This document shows, one piece after another, positions 1 to 8,128 of a DNA stretch of 64,000 bases. The stretch comes from G965247775 sp965247775 (GTDB taxonomy: Bacteria; Chloroflexota; Dehalococcoidia; Bin125). A program made the position numbers and the translations under genes. The stretch spans positions 806,001 to 870,000 of the forward strand of contig OZ252031.1 in the NCBI GenBank assembly GCA_965247775.1, in the 5' to 3' direction. Within the stretch, counting starts at the first letter, position 1, and every line of letters starts with the position of its first letter. Under the pieces are notes generated by a model. It ran no database searches, was not told the DNA's origin, and worked only from the letters and a program-made list of their open reading frames with translations.

Positions 1-171
1 GCGCAGCGGCTGCTCCTCCGACAGCGACCGGCCCAGCCGCTCGCGCAACTCGTGCTCCATGGTGCGGCGGGTCTCCGCATCACCGAAACGGGTACCGCGC
101 ATGATCGCCAGATGCTGGCGCTCCCACTCGGCGCGCTGCGCGGGGCTCAGATCGGGGGTCCCTTCGGTCAC
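1..171 (-). CDS. tyrS: Tyrosyl-tRNA synthetase, N-terminal part (runs off the window)
   Basis: The visible 57 codons begin at a GTG that overlaps the ribF stop by four bases (GTGA), so the two genes are probably translated together. The peptide has the leader typical of bacterial TyrRS: a helix containing HLAIMRGTRFGD, then ELRERLGRSLSEEQPLR, which normally sits just before the class I HIGH-containing core. It charges tRNA-Tyr in the cytoplasm. The catalytic domain lies outside the window, so the identity rests only on this N-terminal pattern and on the context of an aromatic amino acid operon. Confidence 0.7.
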   Translation of the reverse strand, partial: MTEGTPDLSPAQRAEWERQHLAIMRGTRFGDAETRRTMEHELRERLGRSLSEEQPLR

Positions 172-1109
172 GGGGTCAGCGCTTCGCGGGCGGCGGCGAC
201 ATCGCGGGCGAGCTGCGCCTTGAGCGCGTCGATGCCGTCGAACTTCGTTTCGCCCCGCAGCCGCTGCGTCAGTTCGATGCGCAGGTCACGGCCGTACAGG
301 TCGCCCTCGTAGTCCAGCACGTGGCACTCCAGGGAGACCGCTTCGTTGTCGTCGAAGGTGGGCCGCACGCCGATATTGGACACCGAGGGGTGGAGCCTCC
401 CGTCGATGTGGGCCCAGGTGGCGTAGACGCCCCTCGCGGGCAGGGCACGGTCGGCGCCCACGGCGATGTTGGCCGTGGGAAAGCCGATCGTCTTCCCCCG
501 CTTGAAGCCGGTCACCACGGGGCCGTGCAGGGAGAAGCGCCGGCCCAGCAAGGCATTGACGTGTGCGATGTCGCCCGCGTTGAGGGCGGCGCGGATATCG
601 CTGGACGAGATCTTGTGATCGTCGTCGGCGCTGTCCCGCACCATGTCGATCACCTCGACCGTGTAGCCCTGCTCCCGCCCCAGCGCGCGCAGGGTGTCCA
701 GGTCGCCGCCGCGCTGCCGGCCCAGGGCGAAGTCCGGGCCGGTCACCAGCGTGGCCAGGCACAATTCGTCCACCAGCAGCCGCACGAAGTCGCGGGCGTC
801 CGTTTGCGCCAGCTCCGATGTGAACGTCACCGGGGCTACGACCCCCAGGCCCGCTTCCGTGAGGAGGTCCAGCCGGTCCTCGAGGCTGGTCAGGTAGCTC
901 ATGGGGGCGTCGGGATGCAGGACCTGTTGCGGATGCGGGTGGAAGGTGACGACGCCGGCAACCTGGCCGGCCGCCGCCGCCTGATCGATGACGCGGCGGA
1001 GCAAGGCCGCGTGGCCACGGTGGACGCCGTCGAAGACACCGATCGTCAGCGTCGCCGGCCCCTGCACGGCGATGCGGCGCAGCTCCGTTCGGGCCAGTTC
1101 GGTGGGCAC
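168..1109 (-). CDS. ribF: Bifunctional riboflavin kinase / FAD synthetase
   Basis: Converts riboflavin to FMN and then FAD in the cytoplasm. The 313-residue length is normal for RibF. The N-terminal nucleotidyltransferase domain shows GVFDGVHRGH at residues 24-33 and ISSSDIR at 167-173. The C-terminal flavokinase domain shows GKTIGFPTAN at 205-214 and SNIGVRPTF at 244-252. All key motifs are present, so it looks functional. It follows scpA by 19 bases and overlaps tyrS by four, at the far end of the trp/aro block. Confidence 0.95.
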   Translation of the reverse strand: MPTELARTELRRIAVQGPATLTIGVFDGVHRGHAALLRRVIDQAAAAGQVAGVVTFHPHPQQVLHPDAPMSYLTSLEDRLDLLTEAGLGVVAPVTFTSELAQTDARDFVRLLVDELCLATLVTGPDFALGRQRGGDLDTLRALGREQGYTVEVIDMVRDSADDDHKISSSDIRAALNAGDIAHVNALLGRRFSLHGPVVTGFKRGKTIGFPTANIAVGADRALPARGVYATWAHIDGRLHPSVSNIGVRPTFDDNEAVSLECHVLDYEGDLYGRDLRIELTQRLRGETKFDGIDALKAQLARDVAAAREALTP

Positions 1110-1128
1110 CCTGCCTCCTCGGGGGCGT

Positions 1129-1926
1129 CTAGGCTTCGGCGGCGCCGGCGGGGAGCGCCGCTGCGGCGTCGCTGCCGGCTGTCCGGGGCGGCGCGCCCGG
1201 CTTCTCCTCCACGATGATGTCGCCGTAGGCGTCGTCCTGCCGCATCTCGATCGCGCGCGATTTGTACAGCTCGAGAATGGCCATGAAGGTGACGATGACG
1301 TCCGTGCGCGTGCGCGCTTCCGCGATCCAGGCGCGGAAGGAGACGCGCCGACCGCCGCCCAGGCGCGCGCGCAGGTCGGCGATCTTGTCGTTGACGGTGA
1401 CGGGGTCCCGCTCCAGCGCGACCTCCGGGTGGCGCTTCGCGCGCGCGTCCGCGCGTGCCAGGGCTTCTCGTACCAGCCGGGTCAATAGGTCGAGCGTGAC
1501 CGAGTCGGGCAGGCCCTGTGGAGGCCCCGCCTGGACCGGCGGCGGCGCCCCCGGCCGGAACGCCCGCAGCCCACTCTGGTCGATCGCACCGAACATGGCC
1601 ACGGCGTCGCGGTAGCGGCGGTACTCCTCCAGCATGCCGACCAACTCCCGCCCCGGATCATCGGCGTCTTCGGGCCCCGGCTCCTCCTCCAGCGGCAGCA
1701 GCCGGCGCGACTTCAGCAGCATCAGCCGCGAGCCCAGCGCGAGGAACTCCGCCAGCGTGGCCGGCACGGCGTCCCCCTGCACGGCCTTGAGCCGCTCGAC
1801 GGCGGTCAGGTATTGGTCCGCCACCTCGGCCAGGGCGATCGTGGAGATGTCCAACTCACGCTGCTCGATCAGCCGCAGCAGGAGATCGAGCGGCCCCTCG
1901 AAGCCGGGCAGATGCAACTGCGGCAT
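1129..1926 (-). CDS. scpA: Segregation and condensation protein A
   Basis: ScpA is the kleisin subunit that bridges SMC heads with ScpB during chromosome condensation. The protein has 265 residues. The diagnostic N-terminal motif FEGPLDLLLRLIEQRELDI is at residues 9-27, and the C-terminal winged-helix segment includes TFMAILELYKSRAIEMRQ. The tail after it is rich in Ala, Pro and acidic residues. No scpB is seen downstream, where it is often found; ribF follows instead. It lies 70 bases after aroF and is probably in the same transcript. Confidence 0.93.
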   Translation of the reverse strand: MPQLHLPGFEGPLDLLLRLIEQRELDISTIALAEVADQYLTAVERLKAVQGDAVPATLAEFLALGSRLMLLKSRRLLPLEEEPGPEDADDPGRELVGMLEEYRRYRDAVAMFGAIDQSGLRAFRPGAPPPVQAGPPQGLPDSVTLDLLTRLVREALARADARAKRHPEVALERDPVTVNDKIADLRARLGGGRRVSFRAWIAEARTRTDVIVTFMAILELYKSRAIEMRQDDAYGDIIVEEKPGAPPRTAGSDAAAALPAGAAEA

Positions 1927-1996
1927 GGGCGCAGCCTACTCCACGGGGCGCTTGCGAGCCTCCCGCGAGATCACGCCCGGCCCCAGGGCAGGGCGG

Positions 1997-3049
1997 CTAG
2001 GCCGGCGCTCCCGCCAGCTCGCCCGGCCTGGGGGCAAGGGGCCGGTCGACCGCCAGGCCCACGGGCTGCAGCCGTTGGAGGAGCCGGGCGAAGTTGTCGA
2101 AGGTGAGGCTCTGGGCGCCGTCGGAGAGGGCGTGGTCCGGGCTGGGGTGCACCTCCACCATCAGCCCGTCGGCCCCCACCGCGATCGAGGCCTTGGCCAT
2201 GGGCTCGACCAACTGCCAGCGCCCGGTGCCATGGCTGGGATCGCTGATCACCGGGAGATGGCTCATGCGTTTGACCAGCGCCACGGCAGCCAGGTCCAGC
2301 GTGTTTCGCGTCGCCGTCTCGAACGTGCGGATGCCGCGTTCGCAGAGGATGACCTCATGGTTGCCCTTGGACATGATGTACTCGGCGGCCAGCAGCCACT
2401 CCTCGATGGTGCCGCTCAGCCCGCGCTTGAGCATGGCCGGCTTGCGCACCAGCCCCACCTCGTCCAGGAGGTTGAAGTTCTGCATGTTGCGCGCGCCGAT
2501 CTGCAGGATGTCGGCGTAGCGTGCCACCGTCTCCACCTCCATGATGGACATGACCTCGGTGATCACGGGCAGGCCGGTTTCCTCCCGGGCCGTGGCCAGG
2601 TGCTGCAAGCCCTGCTCGCCCAGGCCGCGGAAGGAATAGGGGGAGGTGCGCGGCTTGAATGCGCCACCGCGCAACACGTGCGCCCCCGCCTCCTTCACGG
2701 CCCGCGCCGTCTTCACGATGTGCTCTTCGTTTTCAATGCTGCAGGGCCCCGCCATGACCACGAAGTTGCCGTCGCCGATGCGGACGCCGCCGACCTCGAT
2801 CACGGTGTCGCGCGGTTTGAACTCGCGCCCGGACAGTTTGTAGGGACGGCTGATCGGCACCACGGACTCCACGCCCGCCATCGTCCCCATGGCCGTACGG
2901 ATCTCCGGGTCTACCACGCGTCCCACCGCACCGATCACGGTGCGCTCCTGCCCGGCACTCAAGTGGCCCTCCAGGTTCACCTCCTTGAGGCGGTCCAGCA
3001 CTCCTTGGATCTCTTCCTCGCTGGCGTCCGTTCGCATCACGACAAGCAT
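1997..3049 (-). CDS. aroF: 3-deoxy-7-phosphoheptulonate synthase, type I-beta, with N-terminal regulatory domain
   Basis: Catalyses the first step of the shikimate pathway, joining phosphoenolpyruvate and erythrose 4-phosphate. Residues 1-70 form a ferredoxin-like domain that in related enzymes (Thermotoga type) binds Tyr or Phe for feedback inhibition. The barrel follows, with MAGPCSIE near residues 99-106 and GGAFKPRTSPY at 128-138. The conserved DPSHGTG segment is also present. At 350 residues it has the length of the regulated form. It sits 18 bases after aroH, so the entry step and the chorismate branch step are expressed together. Confidence 0.95.
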   Translation of the reverse strand: MLVVMRTDASEEEIQGVLDRLKEVNLEGHLSAGQERTVIGAVGRVVDPEIRTAMGTMAGVESVVPISRPYKLSGREFKPRDTVIEVGGVRIGDGNFVVMAGPCSIENEEHIVKTARAVKEAGAHVLRGGAFKPRTSPYSFRGLGEQGLQHLATAREETGLPVITEVMSIMEVETVARYADILQIGARNMQNFNLLDEVGLVRKPAMLKRGLSGTIEEWLLAAEYIMSKGNHEVILCERGIRTFETATRNTLDLAAVALVKRMSHLPVISDPSHGTGRWQLVEPMAKASIAVGADGLMVEVHPSPDHALSDGAQSLTFDNFARLLQRLQPVGLAVDRPLAPRPGELAGAPA

Positions 3050-3067
3050 GGGCGTTCTCGCTTTCGG

Positions 3068-3481
3068 TTATCCGCTGGCCGGGGTGTGGTTGGGCCGCGC
3101 GGGGGCGACGTCCGGGCGCAGGACGGCCGCGCCGCGCAAATAGACGTGCTGGATCTGGCGCTGGGCGCGCTGGGTATTCACGTGCAGCAGGACCCGCAGG
3201 CAATGGGGCAGGCTCCCAGGGACGCTCATCTCATGCCCGCACATCAGCGCGACCTCGGTCCAGCCCAAGCCGTTGCGCGCTGCGACGGCGGGGAACTCCG
3301 CGTCCAGGTCAGGGGTGGTGCTGAACCAGGCGGAAGCGACGTCGTCCGCGCGCACGGCGTTGCGGCGGATCATCTCTTCCAGCAACTCCTGCGTCGCCGC
3401 CACGATCGCCTCCGCGGTGTTGCGATCGACGGTGGTGGCCCCGCGGATGCCCCGTGCGCGCCAGGGGGCGTCATCGGTCAT
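3068..3481 (-). CDS. aroH: Chorismate mutase, AroH type
   Basis: Rearranges chorismate to prephenate for Tyr and Phe synthesis. The protein is 137 residues, matching the monofunctional AroH family. RGIRGATTV at residues 10-18 is the family signature and includes the active-site Arg. I chose the ATG at 3481 because the frame upstream of it (to 3625) is Arg/Pro-rich and unlike any AroH. It lies about 170 bases downstream of trpA and 18 bases upstream of aroF, linking the Trp branch with the Tyr/Phe branch in one cluster. Confidence 0.93.
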   Translation of the reverse strand: MTDDAPWRARGIRGATTVDRNTAEAIVAATQELLEEMIRRNAVRADDVASAWFSTTPDLDAEFPAVAARNGLGWTEVALMCGHEMSVPGSLPHCLRVLLHVNTQRAQRQIQHVYLRGAAVLRPDVAPARPNHTPASG

Positions 3482-3650
3482 GGCTCGTCCAGTCCGGGAA
3501 GGTGTCCCGTGTTCGTGCGCTCTGTGGCGGTGTGCTGGGCCGGGAGCGGTCGGCCGGTCCGGGCTCAGTCGCGGCCGGTCGCAAAGACGCCGGCCGCGGA
3601 GGTATAGGCGAACATCCGGACGCACGCGCTCGAGCCGCGCAGGCGAGCGA

Positions 3651-4481
3651 TCATGAGTCCGTTTCCCCCCTCCGGCGACCGGTCATCACCTCTGCGAAAT
3701 GCCGCATCGCGGCCACGCGCTCGGCCGGAGGCGCCTGCTCCAGGGTGGTGATCAGGGCGCTCCCGACCACCGCAGCCTCACATAATTCGCCGACGGTGGC
3801 AACCTGCTCCGGCGTAGAGATGCCGAAGCCGACCGCCAGCGGCAAAGCGATCCGCGCGCGCACCCGCCGCACGAAGGCGACCAGGTCGCCGGGCAGGGCC
3901 CTGCGCACGCCGGTCACACCCGTCACGCTGACTAGATAGACGAAGCCCGCCGCCCGGGCCGCCACCGCCCGGATGCGCTCGTCCGTGCTGGTGGGGGCGA
4001 GCAGGTAGATCAGGTCCAGCCCGGCGCTGTTGAGGGCCTCGCGGGCCGGATCCGACTCCTCCGCCGGCAGGTCCACGATGATGGCGCCGTCGGCGCCGGC
4101 CGCGGCGGCGTCGCGGGCCAGGGCGGGCAGGCCGCCCGATTGGCCTTCGCCTCCGCCAGCGTAGGCCAGGAACGGGTTGAGGTAGCCCATCAGCGTGATC
4201 GGCACGTCGATACCCCGGGCGCGGAGCGTCGAGACGCTTTCGAGGATGCCCGGCAGCGCCGCGCCGCCGCTCAGCGCGACCGTGCTCGCGCGCTGGATGG
4301 TGGGGCCGTCGGCCAGGGGGTCGCTGAAAGGCACGCCGATCTCCAGCGCGCCGGCGCCACCCGCTACCAGGGCCTCCAGCAGGGGGGCCGTCTCCGCCAG
4401 GCTGGGAAAGCCGGCCGTCAGGTAGGGCATCAACAGCGTCCGTTCCCGGGGAGAGGCGAAGGCGGCGGCGTAGCGGCTCAG
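3651..4481 (-). CDS. trpA: Tryptophan synthase alpha chain, probable CTG start
   Basis: Cleaves indole-3-glycerol phosphate; indole passes to TrpB. The catalytic Glu and Asp are in ALEIGVPF and DPLADGPT (about residues 47 and 58 from the start chosen here). The first standard start codon in frame is a TTG at 4433, directly before MPYLTAGFP. That start would remove helix 0 (LSRYAAAFASPRERTLL), which TrpA normally has. Extending upstream meets a CTG at 4481 that overlaps the stop of the preceding protease gene as CTGA, with a GGGGG purine run a few bases upstream. This gives 276 residues, the usual family length. The start is inferred; the gene identity is secure. Confidence 0.9.
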   Translation of the reverse strand: MSRYAAAFASPRERTLLMPYLTAGFPSLAETAPLLEALVAGGAGALEIGVPFSDPLADGPTIQRASTVALSGGAALPGILESVSTLRARGIDVPITLMGYLNPFLAYAGGGEGQSGGLPALARDAAAAGADGAIIVDLPAEESDPAREALNSAGLDLIYLLAPTSTDERIRAVAARAAGFVYLVSVTGVTGVRRALPGDLVAFVRRVRARIALPLAVGFGISTPEQVATVGELCEAAVVGSALITTLEQAPPAERVAAMRHFAEVMTGRRRGETDS

Positions 4482-5341
4482 GCGATCCCCCGTTCGGAGG
4501 CGGTGACCGCGAAGGCGATCAGGTTAAAGAAGAGGTGCGCCAGGATGGTGGCGCCCAGATCCCGGCTGCGCAGGTAGACGAGCGCGAAGACCACGCCGAC
4601 GAAGAAGAAGGGGATCAAGCTGCCCACGTCGACGTGCAGCGCCGAGAAGATGGCAGCGCTGACGAGGACGGCGACCCAGCGTCCCCACAGCCGCGCCAGC
4701 GCACCGACGAGAAACCCGCGGTGGAAGATCTCCTCGGCGAACGGCGCCACCAGGACGACCAGGATGCCGGTGAGCACGGCCGCCTCGAGGCTGAAGGGGA
4801 GGTCGGAGTCGATGGCGGAGACGGGCTCCAGGTCCTCGATGTCGAGCGCCGCCACGATGCCCAGGTAGATCCAGAGCGCGATGTACGAACCGGCCAGGGC
4901 CGCGCCTGCCCAGCCGGCGGTGGCCAGGGTGGGGCGGCGCAGGCCCAGCAGCTTCTGCGCCCGCCGTCGGCCGCCCAGCACGGCGATGGGCACCACAACC
5001 AGCGCGATGATGTCGACGACGAAGACGATGAGCGAGATGCCTACGTCCTCCACGTTCTCGCTCGGGTCGGGTTCCAGGGCCTCGAAGAGCGCGATGCCGA
5101 TCCCGAAGAGCACGATGAACGCAAGCGCCGCCAGTCCGAAGCCGCGCCAGAGGTCGGAGCGGCGGAAGCCCGTGCCGACCGGCGGCGGCGCGCCCAGTGG
5201 TCCGGGCGCCGGTCCGCCTTCAACGAGCGGGGTCTCGCGCTGCGCCCAGCGCGCCGGCAGGCGCGATGGTGAGGCCACGCCGCTCGGCTCATAGGCGCCC
5301 GGCGGAGGTGGGGGCCTGGGCGTGGGAGGGGTGCGGGCCAT
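4478..5341 (-). CDS. CPBP family intramembrane metalloprotease
   Basis: A 287-residue polytopic membrane protein of the CAAX-protease/bacteriocin-processing (CPBP, Abi) family. The first 55 residues are Pro-rich and cytoplasmic-looking. Several hydrophobic segments follow, then the catalytic motif EEIFHRGFL (EExxxR) and a later H in SALHVD with a second hydrophobic stretch. The gene sits between trpB (26-base gap) and trpA (4-base overlap), an unusual place because trpB and trpA are normally adjacent. Its substrate is unknown. It may simply be a passenger whose stop codon now carries the trpA start. Confidence 0.88.
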   Translation of the reverse strand: MARTPPTPRPPPPPGAYEPSGVASPSRLPARWAQRETPLVEGGPAPGPLGAPPPVGTGFRRSDLWRGFGLAALAFIVLFGIGIALFEALEPDPSENVEDVGISLIVFVVDIIALVVVPIAVLGGRRRAQKLLGLRRPTLATAGWAGAALAGSYIALWIYLGIVAALDIEDLEPVSAIDSDLPFSLEAAVLTGILVVLVAPFAEEIFHRGFLVGALARLWGRWVAVLVSAAIFSALHVDVGSLIPFFFVGVVFALVYLRSRDLGATILAHLFFNLIAFAVTASERGIA

Positions 5342-5367
5342 GATCGATCGAGCCTAACAGCGGCTCG

Positions 5368-6564
5368 TCAGAGGCCGTCGCCGCGCGCGGCAAGCGCCTC
5401 CCGCACGATGTCGATGTCCTTGTCGCCGCGGCCGCTCAAGCCCAGCAGCAGCATGTCGTCCGGCGTGAGGGTGGGCGCCAGGCGGCGCAGGTAGCCGATG
5501 GCGTGGCTGGGCTCCAGCGCCGGCACGATGCCCTCCGTCTCGCAGAGCAGGCGGAAGCCGGCCAGGGCCTCCTCGTCGTCGGCGGAGACGTACTCGGCGC
5601 GCTCCGAAAGCTTGAGCCAGGCGTGCTCGGGGCCGACGCCGGGGTAGTCGAGGCCGGCGCTGATGCTGTGCGCCTCCTCGATCTGACCGTGCTCGTCCTG
5701 CAGCAGGTAGGTCCGCGTGCCGTGCAGCACGCCCGGCCGGCCCAGGGTCAGCGTGGCCGCGTTGCGCCCGTCCAGCCCCTCGCCCGCCGCCTCCACGCCG
5801 ATCAGGCGCACGGGGTCGTCCAGGAAGGGGTGGAAGAGACCGATGGCGTTGCTGCCCCCGCCGACACAGGCCAGGGCCACGTCGGGCAGCCGGCCCAGGG
5901 CGTCGAGGCACTGGGCCCGCGCCTCGCGGCCGATCACCGCCTGCAGGTCTCGCACGATGGTGGGGTACGGGTGCGGCCCAATCACGCTGCCGATGACGTA
6001 GTGAGTGTCGTGCACATTGGTGACCCAGTCGCGGATGGTCTCGTTGATGGCGTCCTTGAGCGTGCGCGAGCCGGAGTCGACGGGGCGCACCTCTGCGCCC
6101 AGGAGGCGCATGCGGAAGACGTTGAGCGATTGTCGCCGCACGTCCTCGGCGCCCATGTAGACGACGCACTTCAGGCCAAAGCGGGCGCAGGCGGTGGCGG
6201 CCGCGACGCCGTGCTGCCCTGCGCCCGTCTCGGCGATGATGCGGCGCTTGCCCATGCGCAGCGCCAGCAGCACCTGGCCCACCGCGTTGTTGATTTTGTG
6301 CGCGCCCGTGTGGGCTAGGTCTTCGCGCTTGAGCCAGATCTGGGGGCCGCCCAACTCGGCGGTCAGGCGTGGGGCGTGCGTGAGCGGCGTGGGCCGGCCG
6401 ACGTAGTCGCGCAGGAGACCGCCGAGTTGGGCCGTGAAGGCGGCGTCGTTCTGGGCGGCGTCCCAGGCCTCCTCCAGCTCGGCCAGGGCCGGCATCAGCG
6501 TCTCCGGCACGAACTGGCCGCCGAACTCACCGAAGCGCCCGGCGGGCGGGGTCTTGGTGGTCAT
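5368..6564 (-). CDS. trpB: Tryptophan synthase beta chain
   Basis: PLP enzyme condensing indole with serine to give tryptophan. At 398 residues it is normal length. HTGAHKINN places the PLP lysine at residue 90. The glycine loop GGGSNAIG, which binds the PLP phosphate, is present, and FGEFGGQFVPE near the N-terminus is the TrpB1 signature. Its ATG overlaps the trpF stop (ATGA). Downstream, the usual trpA partner is displaced by a protease gene. Confidence 0.97.
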   Translation of the reverse strand: MTTKTPPAGRFGEFGGQFVPETLMPALAELEEAWDAAQNDAAFTAQLGGLLRDYVGRPTPLTHAPRLTAELGGPQIWLKREDLAHTGAHKINNAVGQVLLALRMGKRRIIAETGAGQHGVAAATACARFGLKCVVYMGAEDVRRQSLNVFRMRLLGAEVRPVDSGSRTLKDAINETIRDWVTNVHDTHYVIGSVIGPHPYPTIVRDLQAVIGREARAQCLDALGRLPDVALACVGGGSNAIGLFHPFLDDPVRLIGVEAAGEGLDGRNAATLTLGRPGVLHGTRTYLLQDEHGQIEEAHSISAGLDYPGVGPEHAWLKLSERAEYVSADDEEALAGFRLLCETEGIVPALEPSHAIGYLRRLAPTLTPDDMLLLGLSGRGDKDIDIVREALAARGDGL

Positions 6565-7295
6565 GCGCCCCCCTTTGGGCTGGCCCTTTCAGGCGTGGGC
6601 GCAGCGCGGGCAGCGCCGACGAAGGCGCGAATCTTGTCTGGGTCCTTGCGTTCCTCCGACTCGACGCCGGAGGCGACGTCCACGGCCCAGGGGCGCACGG
6701 CCAGGACGCCCCCCGCCACGTTCTCGGGGGTCAGCCCGCCCGCCAGCATGATCGGCCGCTCGCGCGCCACGGCGGCGGCGACGCTCCAGTCGAACGTGCG
6801 GCCGCTGCCCCCGCCGATGTCGGAGTGGGTGTCGAGGTGGGTCAGCGTGGGCGGGGGTACGGCGTCCTCCTGGTGCAGCGCCGTCAGCAGGGCCTCCGCC
6901 GTCGTTCCGGTGTCGATGTGGTGCACGCGGATGACGGGGCGGAGCAGCCGCGCTGCCAGGGAGGGGTGCTCGCCGCCGCTGAGTTGCACCAGATCCAGGT
7001 CGACGGCGGCGATGATGCGGTTGATCTCGTCGGCGGACTGGCGGGCGAAGACGCCCACCAGCAGGGGGCGGCCGGCGCCGTCGATGGCGGCGCTGAGGGT
7101 GCCGGCGTCGGCCGAGAAGACCTCGACGCGTGGGCCCGCGACGGTGCGGATGGCGCGGGCCTGCTCCAGCGTCAGGCGGCGCGGGCTCTCGGCGAAGGTG
7201 ACGCCGAGGAAGTCCGCCCCGGCGTCGATGGCGACGCGGGCGTGCGCGGGCTCGCGCAGGCCGCAGATCTTCACGCGGGGCGTCGCGCGGGTCAC
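6561..7295 (-). CDS. trpF: Phosphoribosylanthranilate isomerase
   Basis: Isomerises phosphoribosyl anthranilate to the deoxyribulose phosphate. The start is a GTG at 7295 overlapping the trpC stop (GTGA); the reading frame upstream of it is only the out-of-frame shadow of trpC. KICGLRE with the catalytic Cys is at residues 9-15, and the Asp-containing phosphate loop is in LDTHSDIGGGSGRTFDW. The closing region LAGGLTPENV is typical. The length of 244 residues is slightly above average because of a longer middle section. Confidence 0.94.
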   Translation of the reverse strand: MTRATPRVKICGLREPAHARVAIDAGADFLGVTFAESPRRLTLEQARAIRTVAGPRVEVFSADAGTLSAAIDGAGRPLLVGVFARQSADEINRIIAAVDLDLVQLSGGEHPSLAARLLRPVIRVHHIDTGTTAEALLTALHQEDAVPPPTLTHLDTHSDIGGGSGRTFDWSVAAAVARERPIMLAGGLTPENVAGGVLAVRPWAVDVASGVESEERKDPDKIRAFVGAARAAPTPERASPKGGA

Positions 7296-8128
7296 GAGGC
7301 GTCCTCTCCGCACAGCTCCGCGATCGTGGCGCCGGGGTCTCCGGAGCGGGTCAGCGCCTCGCCGATCAGCACGGCAGCGACGTCGCAGGCGCGCATGCGC
7401 TCCAGGTCCTCGCGACTGCGCACGCCGCTGGCCGCGACCAGCGCGACTTCCGGCGGCACGAGCGGTCGCAGGCGCTCGGTCGTGCCGAGGTCCTCCTCGA
7501 AGGTGTGCAGGTCGCGGTTGTTGATGCCGATGGCGGGCGCGCTTGCGGCCAGCGCCGTCTCCAACTCGCGCTCGTCGGTGACCTCGACGAAGGCGGCCAT
7601 GCCCAGCGCCGCTCCGGCCTCGATCAGGGCCCGCACGGTGGCTGTATCGGGCACGGTCTTGACGATGATCAGATAGGCGTCGGCGCCGAGCGCGCGCGAC
7701 TCCATGACCTGGTACGGGTCGACGATGAACTCCTTGCGCAGCAGCGGCGGACAGGTTCGCGCTGGGTCGGCCGCCTCGTCGGCGGCCAGTGCGGTCGCCA
7801 CCTCGTCCAACTCCGCGTGAGCGGCGAAGAAGGCCGGGGCGGTGAGGACGGAGATGGCGGCGGCAGCGGCGTCGCGGAAGGCGCGCGCGGCGGCGACGTG
7901 ATCCAGGTCGCGGGCGAAGGGCCCCTTGGAGGGCGAGCCCTTCTTCACCTCCGCCACGAGACCGAGCCCCGGGGCCCGCAGCGCCGCGACGAAGTCGCGC
8001 GGGGCGGGACGGCGCGCCGCCCGCGCCTGCAGCCGCACTTCGGGTTGCGCGAGCCGTCGCGCGGGCAGTTGCGCCCGCGTCTCCGCGACGATGCGCTCCA
8101 GCACGGAGTCCGTGGCGGGGCGCGTCAT
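7292..8128 (-). CDS. trpC: Indole-3-glycerol phosphate synthase
   Basis: Forms indole-3-glycerol phosphate by ring closure and decarboxylation. The (beta/alpha)8 barrel carries EVKKGSPSKG at residues 60-69, LLRKEFIVDPYQ with the catalytic Lys, and GINNRDL later. The protein is 278 residues. The ATG overlaps the trpD stop by four bases, and its own stop overlaps the trpF GTG start, so it is coupled on both sides. Confidence 0.96.
   Translation of the reverse strand: MTRPATDSVLERIVAETRAQLPARRLAQPEVRLQARAARRPAPRDFVAALRAPGLGLVAEVKKGSPSKGPFARDLDHVAAARAFRDAAAAAISVLTAPAFFAAHAELDEVATALAADEAADPARTCPPLLRKEFIVDPYQVMESRALGADAYLIIVKTVPDTATVRALIEAGAALGMAAFVEVTDERELETALAASAPAIGINNRDLHTFEEDLGTTERLRPLVPPEVALVAASGVRSREDLERMRACDVAAVLIGEALTRSGDPGATIAELCGEDAS

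Noticed and set aside
4431..4433. TTG as the trpA start
   Set aside because: It would delete the conserved first helix; the upstream CTG overlap fits better.
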